Part shown: piece after piece, positions 1-8,100 of the stretch
Position numbering within the stretch: position 1 is the stretch's first letter
Layout of the letters: each line of letters starts with the position of its first letter
Assembly: GCA_963974715.1 (NCBI GenBank)
Contig: CAXBDK010000004.1
Span: forward strand, 186,001 to 250,000
Source of the DNA: Sediminicola sp963974715
GTDB lineage: Bacteria > Bacteroidota > Bacteroidia > Flavobacteriales > Flavobacteriaceae
Length of the DNA stretch: 64,000 bases
Direction: 5' to 3'
Notes under the pieces: generated by a model
The model's input: only the letters and a program-made list of their open reading frames with translations
Told to the model about the DNA's origin: nothing
The model's database searches: none
Program-made: the position numbers and the translations under genes

Positions 1-1
1 A

Positions 2-313
2 GCCATGGAATTCATCCACCTAAAGGACATGAGGGCTTCCGGTCTGGAACCGGTGAACGTACTTTCACAGTACAAGTGGCAGGATGGACTTGGATATTAT
101 GAAAGCACCAAGGATGCCGCCACCAATTTCTTCTTCGACCTGCTTCCAAAGGGAACCTATGTATTCGAATACGATCTAAGGGTCAATAATGCCGGCAATT
201 TCAGCAATGGGATTACGACCGTACAGAGCATGTACGCCCCAGAATTTGGAAGCCACAGCGAGGGAAGTAGAATTGAGGTAGGGAAGCAGAAAAAATTGAC
301 GGGAAAAAGGTAG
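2..313 (+). CDS. Alpha-2-macroglobulin family protein, C-terminal fragment
   Basis: The reading frame is open at the left edge, so this is only the last ~103 residues of a longer protein; the first Met at base 5 is internal. The segment has the look of the C-terminal receptor-binding-like domain of bacterial alpha-2-macroglobulins: a YYESTKDAATNFFFDLLPKG stretch, then GTYVFEYDLRV, then a NFSNGITTVQSMYAPEF run near the end. Family members are large periplasmic or lipid-anchored protease traps. The gene ends convergently with the response regulator 25 bp away. The family call rests on the tail only. Confidence 0.75.
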   Translation, partial: AMEFIHLKDMRASGLEPVNVLSQYKWQDGLGYYESTKDAATNFFFDLLPKGTYVFEYDLRVNNAGNFSNGITTVQSMYAPEFGSHSEGSRIEVGKQKKLTGKR

Positions 314-338
314 GGAACATACAATTCCTTACTGTCTT

Positions 339-1067
339 TTATAAGCTCATCCGATCTCTAAAGAGATAGGATTGCCTTCTGGAAACCTCCACCTCATCCC
401 CGTTTTGGAGGGTCAGTTTCAATTTTCCGTTAAACCACGGCACCAAATCCTTTATATGGTCAATATTGATGATCTGCTGCCTGTTTGCCCTAAAAAAGAG
501 CTGTTCGGGAAGTTTTTCTTCCACTTGGTTCAATGATTTGTACAACAAGGGCCTATTTCCATGAAAATAGACCTTGGTATAGTTTCCAACAATCTCAAAA
601 AGGGATATTTCCCCAATTCTCACCAACCAACATTTTTCCCCGTCCTTTATAAAGATCTGACTGGTTTCTCCCAATTTTTCCACTGAAGGATTTTCCCTTT
701 CCACATCCTCCATCTGGCCAGCGACCTTTTCCATTGCCAAGGCAAATCGTTTGGCGCTTATAGGTTTTAAGAGATAATCCAAGGTATTGTATTCAAAGGA
801 TTTGATGGCATATTCATCGTACGCTGTGGTAAAGATGGTTATAGGCACCTCATCCAACATTTCCAAGAGCTCAAAACCATCCTTCTCCGGCATGTTGATA
901 TCCAGGAACAAAAGATCGGGGCGGGATTCCCTTATAAGGGCGACCCCATCGTCCACGTTCTCAGCTTCTCCCATAATTATGACCTGCGGATAGTTTTTCA
1001 GCAGTTCCTTAAGCTCGTTCCTGGCCAGTCGGGAATCCTCCACAATTACAGCTGTTATGGTACTCAT
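339..1067 (-). CDS. LytTR-family response regulator
   Basis: A 242-residue two-domain response regulator. Residues 1-120 form a receiver domain with the acidic pair E10/D11, phospho-acceptor D56 in LLFLDINMPEKDG, and a conserved K near residue 102 (LLKPISAKRF). Residues ~140-240 form a LytTR DNA-binding domain (KSLNQVEEKLP, FFRANRQQIINIDHI, VSRRQ). It starts inside the stop codon of the upstream kinase gene (ATGA overlap), so the two are translationally coupled and very likely partners. Such pairs commonly control envelope or surface functions, but no target is visible here. Confidence 0.93.
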   Translation of the reverse strand: MSTITAVIVEDSRLARNELKELLKNYPQVIIMGEAENVDDGVALIRESRPDLLFLDINMPEKDGFELLEMLDEVPITIFTTAYDEYAIKSFEYNTLDYLLKPISAKRFALAMEKVAGQMEDVERENPSVEKLGETSQIFIKDGEKCWLVRIGEISLFEIVGNYTKVYFHGNRPLLYKSLNQVEEKLPEQLFFRANRQQIINIDHIKDLVPWFNGKLKLTLQNGDEVEVSRRQSYLFRDRMSL

Positions 1068-2131
1068 GCTAAGGGAATTTTTATGATCGCAATAACTTCT
1101 CCATCCTTTTCCTCCAATACAAAGCTTGAATTTCCCCCATAGAGCAATCGAAGACGTTGTTTAATATTTTTGAGTCCCAATTGGGTGGAATCTTTGGATA
1201 TGCTCAACCTTCCCGAATTGCGAACGGAAATAACAAGCCTTTGATCTACAATTTCAGTGGTCAACCAGATCTTTCCTCCATCCCTTAGATTGGAGATACC
1301 ATGTTTTACGGCATTTTCCACCAATAGTTGAACGATCATCGGGGGAATTGGCAGTTGCAAGGTGGCGGGGTCAATATTTTTTATGAATGAGAGCCGTTCC
1401 TCAAATTGGATCTTTGAAAGCGCTATATAATTATCTATCATTTCAAGTTCCTCCTGTAGGATGATGGCATTTACATTGTCCTTTACCAAAGAATACCGGA
1501 GCATTTCCGAAAGCTTGGTCAACATTTCACGTGATCTTTCAACATCTTCCAACATCAGTCCCCTGATATTATTGAGACTGTTGAACATAAAATGCGGGTT
1601 TATCTGGCCCTTTAAGGTGTTCAGTTGTGCCTGTTTCAAATTGGCGTTCAGTTCCAATCTGTCTATCCTGTCTGCATTGAGCTTTAACAGCAGTTTGATA
1701 ACCAAGTAACAAATTACCCAACCGAAAATGATTATAATCGAGTTGAATGTAATAAGCCAATAACTGTTATAACCACTCAATAACTTAAGGTCCAACTCGG
1801 TCTTAAAGGGTGCATAACGTCCGTATAGATACCCAAATCCAAAATTCATCCCTGCGTACAGTATGCCACAGATCAAAACGGAAACCAAGATCTTTATGAC
1901 GTCCTTCGCCCCAAAACCGTCAAAGGTAATCTCACGTTTGAGGTACATCCTTAATAGATTGGTGCTTATTATTCCCGTAACAAGGCTACTGAGTACCGAA
2001 AAGACCATGAATTCAAAACTCAGCTCCTTCAGCACAAGTACCGGAAAAAAGCTAAGAGCTCCCCACCCCAGGAATTGCAATATCCAAAAAATTCCATTTT
2101 TCTTTTCAAGGGAAATTCTCATACACGGCAT
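1064..2131 (-). CDS. LytS-like sensor histidine kinase
   Basis: Membrane histidine kinase of the His_kinase (PF06580) type. I start it at the MPCMRISLEKK methionine (355 residues), because the longer frame to 2260 adds a sequence without domain character; a start at 2122 is also possible. Four hydrophobic segments fill about residues 10-150, with no large extracytoplasmic sensor domain. The phospho-acceptor region reads LKGQINPHFMFNSLNNIRGL, and a HATPase domain follows with LVENAVKHGI as the N box. It overlaps the LytTR regulator gene by 4 bp and forms a two-component system with it. Confidence 0.9.
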   Translation of the reverse strand: MPCMRISLEKKNGIFWILQFLGWGALSFFPVLVLKELSFEFMVFSVLSSLVTGIISTNLLRMYLKREITFDGFGAKDVIKILVSVLICGILYAGMNFGFGYLYGRYAPFKTELDLKLLSGYNSYWLITFNSIIIIFGWVICYLVIKLLLKLNADRIDRLELNANLKQAQLNTLKGQINPHFMFNSLNNIRGLMLEDVERSREMLTKLSEMLRYSLVKDNVNAIILQEELEMIDNYIALSKIQFEERLSFIKNIDPATLQLPIPPMIVQLLVENAVKHGISNLRDGGKIWLTTEIVDQRLVISVRNSGRLSISKDSTQLGLKNIKQRLRLLYGGNSSFVLEEKDGEVIAIIKIPLA

Positions 2132-2356
2132 TTTGTAGGGTAAATATAACTTTATAATCAACAGAAAGGAACTGAATTTCGCCCTCCCACCAATGTGCGG
2201 ACCACCATTTACAAAATAACATGTGGATACGGTCAAGGAGACATGTACGCCCAAATCCAATCCAAATCCCCTGGTTAGGGCCTACCATATCAACATGAGC
2301 AGCCCAGCCACAATTGTCATTACTATTTTTGCCAAAACTATCATAGGATTATTTTT

Positions 2357-2716
2357 TTAATTTAAGAAATAACGTGCCAGTAAAAAACCTGTAACCGCAC
2401 CACTGATCCCGGCCAATAATACTTTGGCGATCCTTGTACGCAATTCATTGCGGGAAAGGGATTTTTCCATTAGGTTGACCGCCTCCAATTCCCTTCCGTT
2501 TTTCTGTATCCTAAGGTCCATACAATTGGTCTTTCTCCAGTTCAGGATCGGTCTGATTCCATAGATGTCCCCATCTATTTCCAGATGGTGTTCTTCCCCA
2601 AAGATGGAAAACTTTTCAGAAACCTTTTTTCCGTTCAGAAAGACCGATTCCTTCCCAAAAAAGGAATTGAACACTTCCAGCGTGTTGTTGTTCAATTGAT
2701 ACATCGCACATTTCAT
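2357..2716 (-). CDS. Hypothetical protein with C-terminal membrane anchor
   Basis: A 119-residue protein of no family I recognise. The first ~95 residues are soluble and mixed beta in character (short strands around FLNGKKV and LEIDGDIYGI). The last ~22 residues are one hydrophobic helix, VLLAGISGAVTGFLLARYF, giving a tail-anchored topology. It lies upstream of, and in the same direction as, the LytS/LytTR pair, with about 225 bp between. It could be cotranscribed with the sensor system, but this is inferred from position alone. Confidence 0.6.
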   Translation of the reverse strand: MKCAMYQLNNNTLEVFNSFFGKESVFLNGKKVSEKFSIFGEEHHLEIDGDIYGIRPILNWRKTNCMDLRIQKNGRELEAVNLMEKSLSRNELRTRIAKVLLAGISGAVTGFLLARYFLN

Positions 2717-3013
2717 GGTTATGTTTTTTTTACATGGTTATTAATTGGTATACCACATGGTCATTGCGTTATTTCCAAGTAAAAATAAAAGGTTGGTACC
2801 ACAATGAAAAGCGAATTATGGGCAGCGGTAATTTTTGGGAACCGAACGGCAAGAAGACCGGAACCGTTCCTATACTGATCTTTTATGAGGTATCGAATTG
2901 AAAAAAGGGGATTTTGTCTATAAATGATTCTATTGTCCGCCTTCAATTTCACCGCGGGTGGTTGAGAAACAAGAAAGGGGGCACGCAGTAAAGAGGTAGG
3001 GAAGCTGTTCGGT

Positions 3014-3544
3014 CTATTTCTGTTTCGGAGGGTACTTAAGAAATACTTTTTCCACAATTTGCTTAAGTTTTGCCTCTCTGGCAGAAGGGGAAAGATTATC
3101 CTTAAAGGAACTTTCACTTATTGCCTGCCAAAAAAGGGCATCTTTCTGGCTATCCACAAAATCGAACTGGATCTGTCTTTCCAAGTTGGGCTGTCCAATG
3201 GGAAGTCCAATGGACAGGCCCCCTCCCAAATTTCCGCCTGTTCCTCCAACGCCCACGCCCACCGTATTGTTTCGGGGAGCCTTAAAGGAATTACTGCTTA
3301 TGTTTACGAAAAAATCGGGTTCCTCGGCCAAGAGGATTCCCTTTGTCTGCATGGTCGAATCTATGGCATCCAACAATCTTTTGGTATCCAGTTGGCTTAG
3401 ACCTGTCTGCATATCAGCGTAATAATTGTATGTGGTATAGTTGCTGTAATCGGTTTCCCTATCATAATCATAGGTTACCCTGACCCCGCTGCACGCAGTG
3501 AGAAAAATTACCGACAAGGAGAGCACAACATATTTCATTTCCAT
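3014..3544 (-). CDS. DUF4136 domain-containing lipoprotein
   Basis: A 176-residue predicted lipoprotein. A short hydrophobic signal ends in the lipobox FLTAC, making C18 the lipidated residue; the start could also be Met3. The mature part matches the DUF4136 pattern: VTYDYDRETDYSNYTTYNYY at the start, a D(A)IDSTMQTKGI helix, DFFVNISS, then a glycine-rich run (VGVGVGGTGGNLGGG) and a QIQFDFVDSQKDALFWQA block. Family members are small envelope lipoproteins of unknown role. The gene stands alone, on the same strand as obg. Confidence 0.85.
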   Translation of the reverse strand: MEMKYVVLSLSVIFLTACSGVRVTYDYDRETDYSNYTTYNYYADMQTGLSQLDTKRLLDAIDSTMQTKGILLAEEPDFFVNISSNSFKAPRNNTVGVGVGGTGGNLGGGLSIGLPIGQPNLERQIQFDFVDSQKDALFWQAISESSFKDNLSPSAREAKLKQIVEKVFLKYPPKQK

Positions 3545-3668
3545 TTTTTTAAACCATAGGTGAATTGGAAAACCGGGACGTTGGCACCAATTATATTCTG
3601 TATGGAACCTACCTCCTCGGGGAGCTAAAATTAAAGAAAAATATGGCGCTAATGGAAGAAACCTATAT

Positions 3669-4670
3669 TTATTCGTTCAACATCGCCCAGAGCCTATCCT
3701 TTAGTTCCACTATTCCTTTCTGCGCAACGGAGGAGATGAACATATATGGGGTTCCCTTGAGGTCCTTGTCCAACTCGACCCGCATTTCATCCATTAACTC
3801 ATCGTCGAGCATGTCACTTTTTGAGATGACCACGAGACGCTCCTTATCCAATAGTTCTTCGTTGTACCTACGGAGTTCGTCCAATAGTATTTCGTACTCC
3901 CTACTAATATCCTTACTATCGGCAGGAATAAGAAAAAGGAGGGTGGCATTGCGCTCTATATGTCTTAAGAAATAATGTCCCAATCCCTTTCCCTCTGCGG
4001 CCCCTTCTATAATACCAGGGATATCGGCCATTACAAAACTTTGAAAATCCCTGTACTCCACAATTCCCAAATTGGGTTTTAGGGTCGTAAATTCGTAATC
4101 CGCGATTTTGGGTTTGGCCGAGGTGATGACCGATAGGAGTGTTGATTTTCCCGCATTTGGGAAACCTACCAAACCTACGTCCGCCAAGACTTTCATCTCA
4201 AGTGTGATCTGTCTTTCCTCTCCCGGTTTTCCAGGTTGGGCATACCGAGGTGTCTGGTTGGTGGAGGTCCTAAAGTGCCAGTTTCCAAGACCGCCCATTC
4301 CACCTTTTACAATGATCTTTTCTTCCCCGTCCTCCGTGATCTCAAAAATGACATCATTGGTCTCCGTATCCCTGACCACTGTTCCCAAGGGTACATCCAC
4401 ATATATATCCTCGCCATCGGCACCGAAACTTCGGTTTTTACTGCCATGTTCGCCATGGCCGGCCTTAAAATGTTTTTTGAACTTAAAGTGCACCAGGGTC
4501 CAGAGGTTCTTGTTCCCTCTTAGGATTACATGTCCTCCCCTTCCGCCATCACCGCCATCGGGACCTCCCTTGGTTATGAACTTTTCCCGGTGTAGGTGCG
4601 CAGAGCCCTTGCCCCCGTTTCCGGAAGAGACATATGCCTTAACATAATCCACAAAATTGCCTTCGGTCAT
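3669..4670 (-). CDS. obg: GTPase Obg (CgtA)
   Basis: Essential ribosome-associated GTPase for late 50S assembly and stress control. The 333 residues hold the glycine-rich Obg domain (1-158, with KGGPDGGDGGRGG), then the G domain: G1 GFPNAGKS at 169-176, switch I around TTLKPN, G3 DIPG at 216-219, and G4 as ISKSD. The C-terminal OCT extension of the longer Bacillus protein is absent. It follows the hpt-adk fusion by about 70 bp on the same strand and is probably cotranscribed with it. Confidence 0.97.
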   Translation of the reverse strand: MTEGNFVDYVKAYVSSGNGGKGSAHLHREKFITKGGPDGGDGGRGGHVILRGNKNLWTLVHFKFKKHFKAGHGEHGSKNRSFGADGEDIYVDVPLGTVVRDTETNDVIFEITEDGEEKIIVKGGMGGLGNWHFRTSTNQTPRYAQPGKPGEERQITLEMKVLADVGLVGFPNAGKSTLLSVITSAKPKIADYEFTTLKPNLGIVEYRDFQSFVMADIPGIIEGAAEGKGLGHYFLRHIERNATLLFLIPADSKDISREYEILLDELRRYNEELLDKERLVVISKSDMLDDELMDEMRVELDKDLKGTPYMFISSVAQKGIVELKDRLWAMLNE

Positions 4671-4739
4671 ATTCTTTCCTTATTCTTGGGCATCCTTTAG
4701 TTGGATGTTCAATGGTATTTATTGCAAGGTATTAAGTAC

Positions 4740-5846
4740 CTATAATTTGTCTATCACGTTTTTTATCCGTTCCGTAATTTCTGTTATCTCCCCTATTCCA
4801 TTAACGCTATGGAATTTTCCGGCCTGTGAATAATATTCCTTTAAGGGTGCCGTCTTTTCATTGTACTCGTCGAAGCGGTTCCTGATCTTTTCTTCATCCT
4901 GATCATCCGAACGCCCACTTATTTTTCCCCTTTCCAGCAGTCTGTGTACCAACACCTCATCATTCGCCTCCAATGCAATGGTGGCATTGATCTTCATATC
5001 CTTGCTATCCAAAAAATTATCCAATGCCTCCGCCTGTGCCGTGGTACGTGGAAAACCATCAAAGATGAACCCGGAAGCATCCGGATTTTTTTCCACTTCT
5101 TCCTGGAGCATTTTAATGGTCACCTCATCTGGCACCAGTTCCCCTTTATCGATATAGGATTTGGCCAATTTTCCCAAATCGCTGCCATTTTTAATATTAT
5201 CACGGAAAACATCGCCTGTGGAAATATGTTTTAAATTGTAGGTGTCCCTTAGAAATGTTGCTTGAGTGCCCTTTCCGGCCCCCGGTTTCCCGAATAACAC
5301 AAGGTTTATCATGTAATTTTGGTTTAATTGGTATACTTCTTTTAAATTTCTTCCCAGTTCGTTATAATCCAGTCCATAACCTACTATAAACCTATCCGGA
5401 ATTTCCATACCTATATAATCTATGGCATATTCCCCATTGTAGACCGATGGCTTGTGGAACAAGGTAGCTATCCTAAATTCCTTTACGTTGGCATTGGCGA
5501 ACAGATGCACCAGCTTTTGCAAGGTCCTGCCCGTATCAATGATATCCTCCAAAATGATCACGACCCTCCCTTCAATATTCTCTGGCACGTCCAACAAGGT
5601 TTCCACGATACCCGTAGAGGTAAGACCGGAATAGGAGCTCAACTTCACAAAGGAGACCTCGCACGGATGCCCGTAATGTCTTAGCACATCCGAAACGAAC
5701 ATAAAGGACCCATTAAGCACCCCGACAAAGATCGGCACCTGATCTTTATAGTCCGCAGCCACGGCCCCGGCTACCTTCCGTACGGCCATCTGTATTTCCG
5801 CTTCTCCCAAAAAGGGTCTAAAATACTTATCATGCAGCTTTATCAC
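4740..5846 (-). CDS. Hypoxanthine phosphoribosyltransferase - adenylate kinase fusion
   Basis: One unbroken frame of 368 residues encodes two purine-salvage enzymes. Residues 1-178 are a complete HPRT, with the PRPP-binding motif VVIILEDIIDTGRTL (95-109) and IVGYGLDYNELGRNL near its end. Residues 179-368 are a complete short-LID adenylate kinase (190 residues) with P-loop GKPGAGKGT (186-194), DGFPRT and RGKISGRSDD. The join is exact: the usual Adk start Met is M179 (codon 5312-5310) and is preceded by NQNY with no stop or gap. Internal initiation at M179 could also yield free Adk. It is divergent from purK-purE, fitting a purine gene neighbourhood. Confidence 0.93.
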   Translation of the reverse strand: MIKLHDKYFRPFLGEAEIQMAVRKVAGAVAADYKDQVPIFVGVLNGSFMFVSDVLRHYGHPCEVSFVKLSSYSGLTSTGIVETLLDVPENIEGRVVIILEDIIDTGRTLQKLVHLFANANVKEFRIATLFHKPSVYNGEYAIDYIGMEIPDRFIVGYGLDYNELGRNLKEVYQLNQNYMINLVLFGKPGAGKGTQATFLRDTYNLKHISTGDVFRDNIKNGSDLGKLAKSYIDKGELVPDEVTIKMLQEEVEKNPDASGFIFDGFPRTTAQAEALDNFLDSKDMKINATIALEANDEVLVHRLLERGKISGRSDDQDEEKIRNRFDEYNEKTAPLKEYYSQAGKFHSVNGIGEITEITERIKNVIDKL

Positions 5847-5975
5847 GGCCTGGACATTTTAATAAGATGCCAAAGATAACATTTTGATTTCTCTTTTTGG
5901 GAAGGCAGGGCTTGTTTTAAGATTTAAATGTATTTTTGTGGACCTATAACGGGTGGCATAAACCCCGTACCAATG

Positions 5976-6080
5976 TCAACGACCTCCGAGCAAGCTCGCA
6001 GGCCATATGGCGGAAAACTAAATAACATTCGGGGGCGGGCCCGCCGTGCGGTGCAGGCCCAAAGCATAACAAATACCATT
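5976..6080 (+). repeat. Dispersed hairpin repeat, copy A (before purK)
   Basis: This is the first copy of an intergenic repeat also found at 7779, 13632 and 49105. Shared blocks, in order: an ACGACCTC-like start, GAGCAAGCTCGC inside a CCT...AGG stem, GCGGAAAACTAAAT, ACATTCGG, a GC-rich variable hairpin (here ggcgggcccgcc), and GCATA. The end is degenerate compared with copies C and D. It lies directly before purK and in the same orientation. I infer a structured RNA or a small non-autonomous repeat. Confidence 0.65.
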
Positions 6081-6087
6081 AAAGGTG

Positions 6088-7269
6088 ATGAACTATTTTT
6101 CTTCTAATTTTAAACTGGGAATCCTCGGAGGGGGACAATTGGGAAAAATGATGCTCTACGAGACCCGGAAGATGGATATTTTTACCATGGTCATGGACCC
6201 TTCTGGCGAAGCGCCCTCCAAACTGGGCAGCAATGCTTTTGTACAGGGAGATCTGATGGATTTCGATACCGTTTATAATTTTGGAAAAGAGGTGGACCTC
6301 CTGACCATCGAAATAGAAAATGTCAATCTGGACGCCCTTGAACGGTTGGAAGATGAGGGCATTAAAGTTTACCCCCCTTCAAAGACACTTCGGATAATCC
6401 AGAACAAGGCTGTCCAAAAACTTTTTTACACCGATAACGATATTCCCACCGCCCCCTTTCACCGATTTGCCCACTCCAGTGAAATAAGGGATAGTATCCA
6501 CAATGGAGGGATGCAGTTTCCATTGGTCTGGAAAGCGGCCCAGTTTGGATATGACGGACAGGGAGTAAAAGTCCTGAAAAGCGAAAAAGATCTTGAAGAC
6601 CTCCCAAATTCGGCCTGTATAGTGGAAGAAATGGTACCCTTTAAAAAAGAACTGGCCGTAATAGTGGCCAGAAACCCAAGTGGGGAAGTAGTCAATTATC
6701 CAGTTGTGGAAATGGAATTCCACCCTGAGGCCAATCAAGTGGAATATGTGATCTGCCCTGCTAGGATCGACACCAAGATTGCCCAGAAAGCCATCGATAC
6801 CGCTTTAAAAGTTTCCCAAAAGATGCAGCACATCGGAATTCTGGCCGTAGAAATGTTCCAGACACAAGAAGATGCAATATTGGTGAACGAAGTGGCGCCG
6901 AGACCCCACAATAGTGGACATTACAGTATAGAAGCTAGTTACACGAACCAATTTGAACAGCATATACGGGCCATTTTGGACCTCCCCCTGGGCAGCACAA
7001 AAAGTAAGGTGTCCGGGGTAATGGTGAACCTGGTAGGCGCAGAGGGCCATCATGGCGACGTTATCTATAGGAACATTGAGCAGATTATGGCAATGCCCGG
7101 GGTAACCCCACATATTTATGGCAAAAAGCAGACTCGGCCCTTTCGTAAAATGGGACATGTAACCATTATAAATGAAGAAATGGCCTTCGCGCGTGCGATT
7201 GCGGAGAAAGTAAAGAACACCATTAAGGTGGTAAGCGAACAAAAAATAGCTGGACAATGGGAAAAGTAG
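6088..7269 (+). CDS. purK: 5-(carboxyamino)imidazole ribonucleotide synthase PurK
   Basis: ATP-grasp enzyme of purine synthesis that carboxylates AIR to N5-CAIR using ATP and bicarbonate. The N-terminal motif LGILGGGQLGKMM is diagnostic. The ATP-grasp body includes PLVWKAAQFGYDGQG, the EEMVPFKKELAVIVAR strand pair, and the VNEVAPRPHNSGHYS metal/ATP site. The ATG at 6088 is preferred to the adjoining GTG at 6085. The gene overlaps purE by 13 bp, so the two are coupled, matching the two-step PurK/PurE route. Confidence 0.97.
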   Translation: MNYFSSNFKLGILGGGQLGKMMLYETRKMDIFTMVMDPSGEAPSKLGSNAFVQGDLMDFDTVYNFGKEVDLLTIEIENVNLDALERLEDEGIKVYPPSKTLRIIQNKAVQKLFYTDNDIPTAPFHRFAHSSEIRDSIHNGGMQFPLVWKAAQFGYDGQGVKVLKSEKDLEDLPNSACIVEEMVPFKKELAVIVARNPSGEVVNYPVVEMEFHPEANQVEYVICPARIDTKIAQKAIDTALKVSQKMQHIGILAVEMFQTQEDAILVNEVAPRPHNSGHYSIEASYTNQFEQHIRAILDLPLGSTKSKVSGVMVNLVGAEGHHGDVIYRNIEQIMAMPGVTPHIYGKKQTRPFRKMGHVTIINEEMAFARAIAEKVKNTIKVVSEQKIAGQWEK

Positions 7270-7745
7270 CAGTTGTGATGGGAAGCACCAGCGATCTGCC
7301 AATAATGCAGGAAGCGGTCGATATTTTAAAAACATTTGGCATTGCAGTGGAGGTGGATATCGTCTCTGCCCACCGCACTCCCGAAAAATTGTTCGATTTT
7401 GGCAAGAATGCCCATACGAACGGGATTTCGGTAATCATTGCGGGGGCGGGCGGGGCGGCCCATTTACCAGGCATGGTGGCTTCCCTATCCCCCTTGCCGG
7501 TAATAGGCGTGCCCATTAAAAGCAGTAACTCCATAGATGGCTGGGATTCCATTCTCTCCATCCTGCAAATGCCCGGAGGGGTGCCCGTTGCCACAGTGGC
7601 CCTTAATGGTTCCAAGAATGCCGGTATTCTGGCAGCACAGATCATTGGGAGTGGTGATCAGGTGGTACGCGATAAAATTATAAAGTACAAGGAAACCATG
7701 AAACAACAGGTGATCTTAGGTGCCGAAAAAATTGGCAAGAAATAA
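7257..7745 (+). CDS. purE: N5-CAIR mutase PurE
   Basis: A 162-residue class I PurE, which converts N5-CAIR to CAIR right after PurK. Family motifs are all visible: VVMGSTSDLPIMQEA at the N-terminus, VSAHRTPEKL with the catalytic His, and IAGAGGAAHLPGMVAS. A GNGV-like strand pair (IGVPIKSSNSIDGWDS) follows. The length is normal. The start lies inside the end of purK (13 bp overlap). Confidence 0.97.
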   Translation: MGKVAVVMGSTSDLPIMQEAVDILKTFGIAVEVDIVSAHRTPEKLFDFGKNAHTNGISVIIAGAGGAAHLPGMVASLSPLPVIGVPIKSSNSIDGWDSILSILQMPGGVPVATVALNGSKNAGILAAQIIGSGDQVVRDKIIKYKETMKQQVILGAEKIGKK

Positions 7746-7750
7746 GATGT

Positions 7751-7773
7751 GGGGCCAAGGGCCCGAAGTTTTT
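7751..7773 (+). terminator. Weak GC hairpin after purE
   Basis: Six bases past the purE stop there is a GGGCC-AAG-GGCCC hairpin (5 GC pairs), then a short T run (gaagttttta). It could end the purKE transcript. The stem is short, so this is tentative. Confidence 0.3.
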
Positions 7774-7778
7774 ATGGT

Positions 7779-7873
7779 CAACAACCATGGAGCAAGCTCG
7801 CAAGGCAAATAGGGAAAAACTAAAATTACATTTCGACATTCACGTCGGGGCATAATAAATCTTACTTAGGAAG
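7779..7873 (+). repeat. Dispersed hairpin repeat, copy B
   Basis: Second copy of the repeat. It carries CAACAACCATG, GAGCAAGCTCGCAAGGC, GGGAAAAACTAAAAT and TACATTTCG, a CGAC...GTCG variable hairpin, and GGCATAATAAATCTTACTTAGG at the end. The GAGCAAGCTCGC block is identical to copy A. It is on the + strand like the gene that follows, but lies about 230 bp from that gene's start, farther than the other copies. Confidence 0.65.
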
Positions 7874-8100
7874 GTGATGGAACCTCCAACAAACCGAAGG
7901 CTTAGTAAACTAAGTGGAGCTGGAACCAGATCGATCCAAAGCATTGCCATAGTTGGCCGGTTCGCGATATAAAAGGACCATGGCCACAAATATAAAGTAT
8001 AGGCCCTTGGCTATTTTTAGCCAAGAGTTTCCGAACGAAAAAATAAAAATTCTTCAGTGGCACCGATATACGGTTCCGAAATCAAAAAACAGCTTATAAC

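Larger units (their letters stand above)
7746..8100. other. 355-bp intergenic region, purE to M3 peptidase gene
   Basis: This gap has no credible gene. It holds the weak purE terminator hairpin, repeat copy B (7779-7873), and a perfect CTTAGT-AA-ACTAAG hairpin at 7901-7914. That hairpin is flanked by CTCCA/TGGAG, which could extend the stem. About 150 bp of AT-rich DNA with no clear signal follow, up to the peptidase start. Confidence 0.6.

Noticed and set aside
2761..3117. 118-residue minus-strand frame before the 2357-2716 gene
   Set aside because: It overlaps the end of the DUF4136 lipoprotein gene in another frame and lacks any motif.
4108..4647. 179-residue + strand frame opposite obg
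   Set aside because: Proline-rich shadow caused by glycine-rich Obg codons; obg itself is certain.
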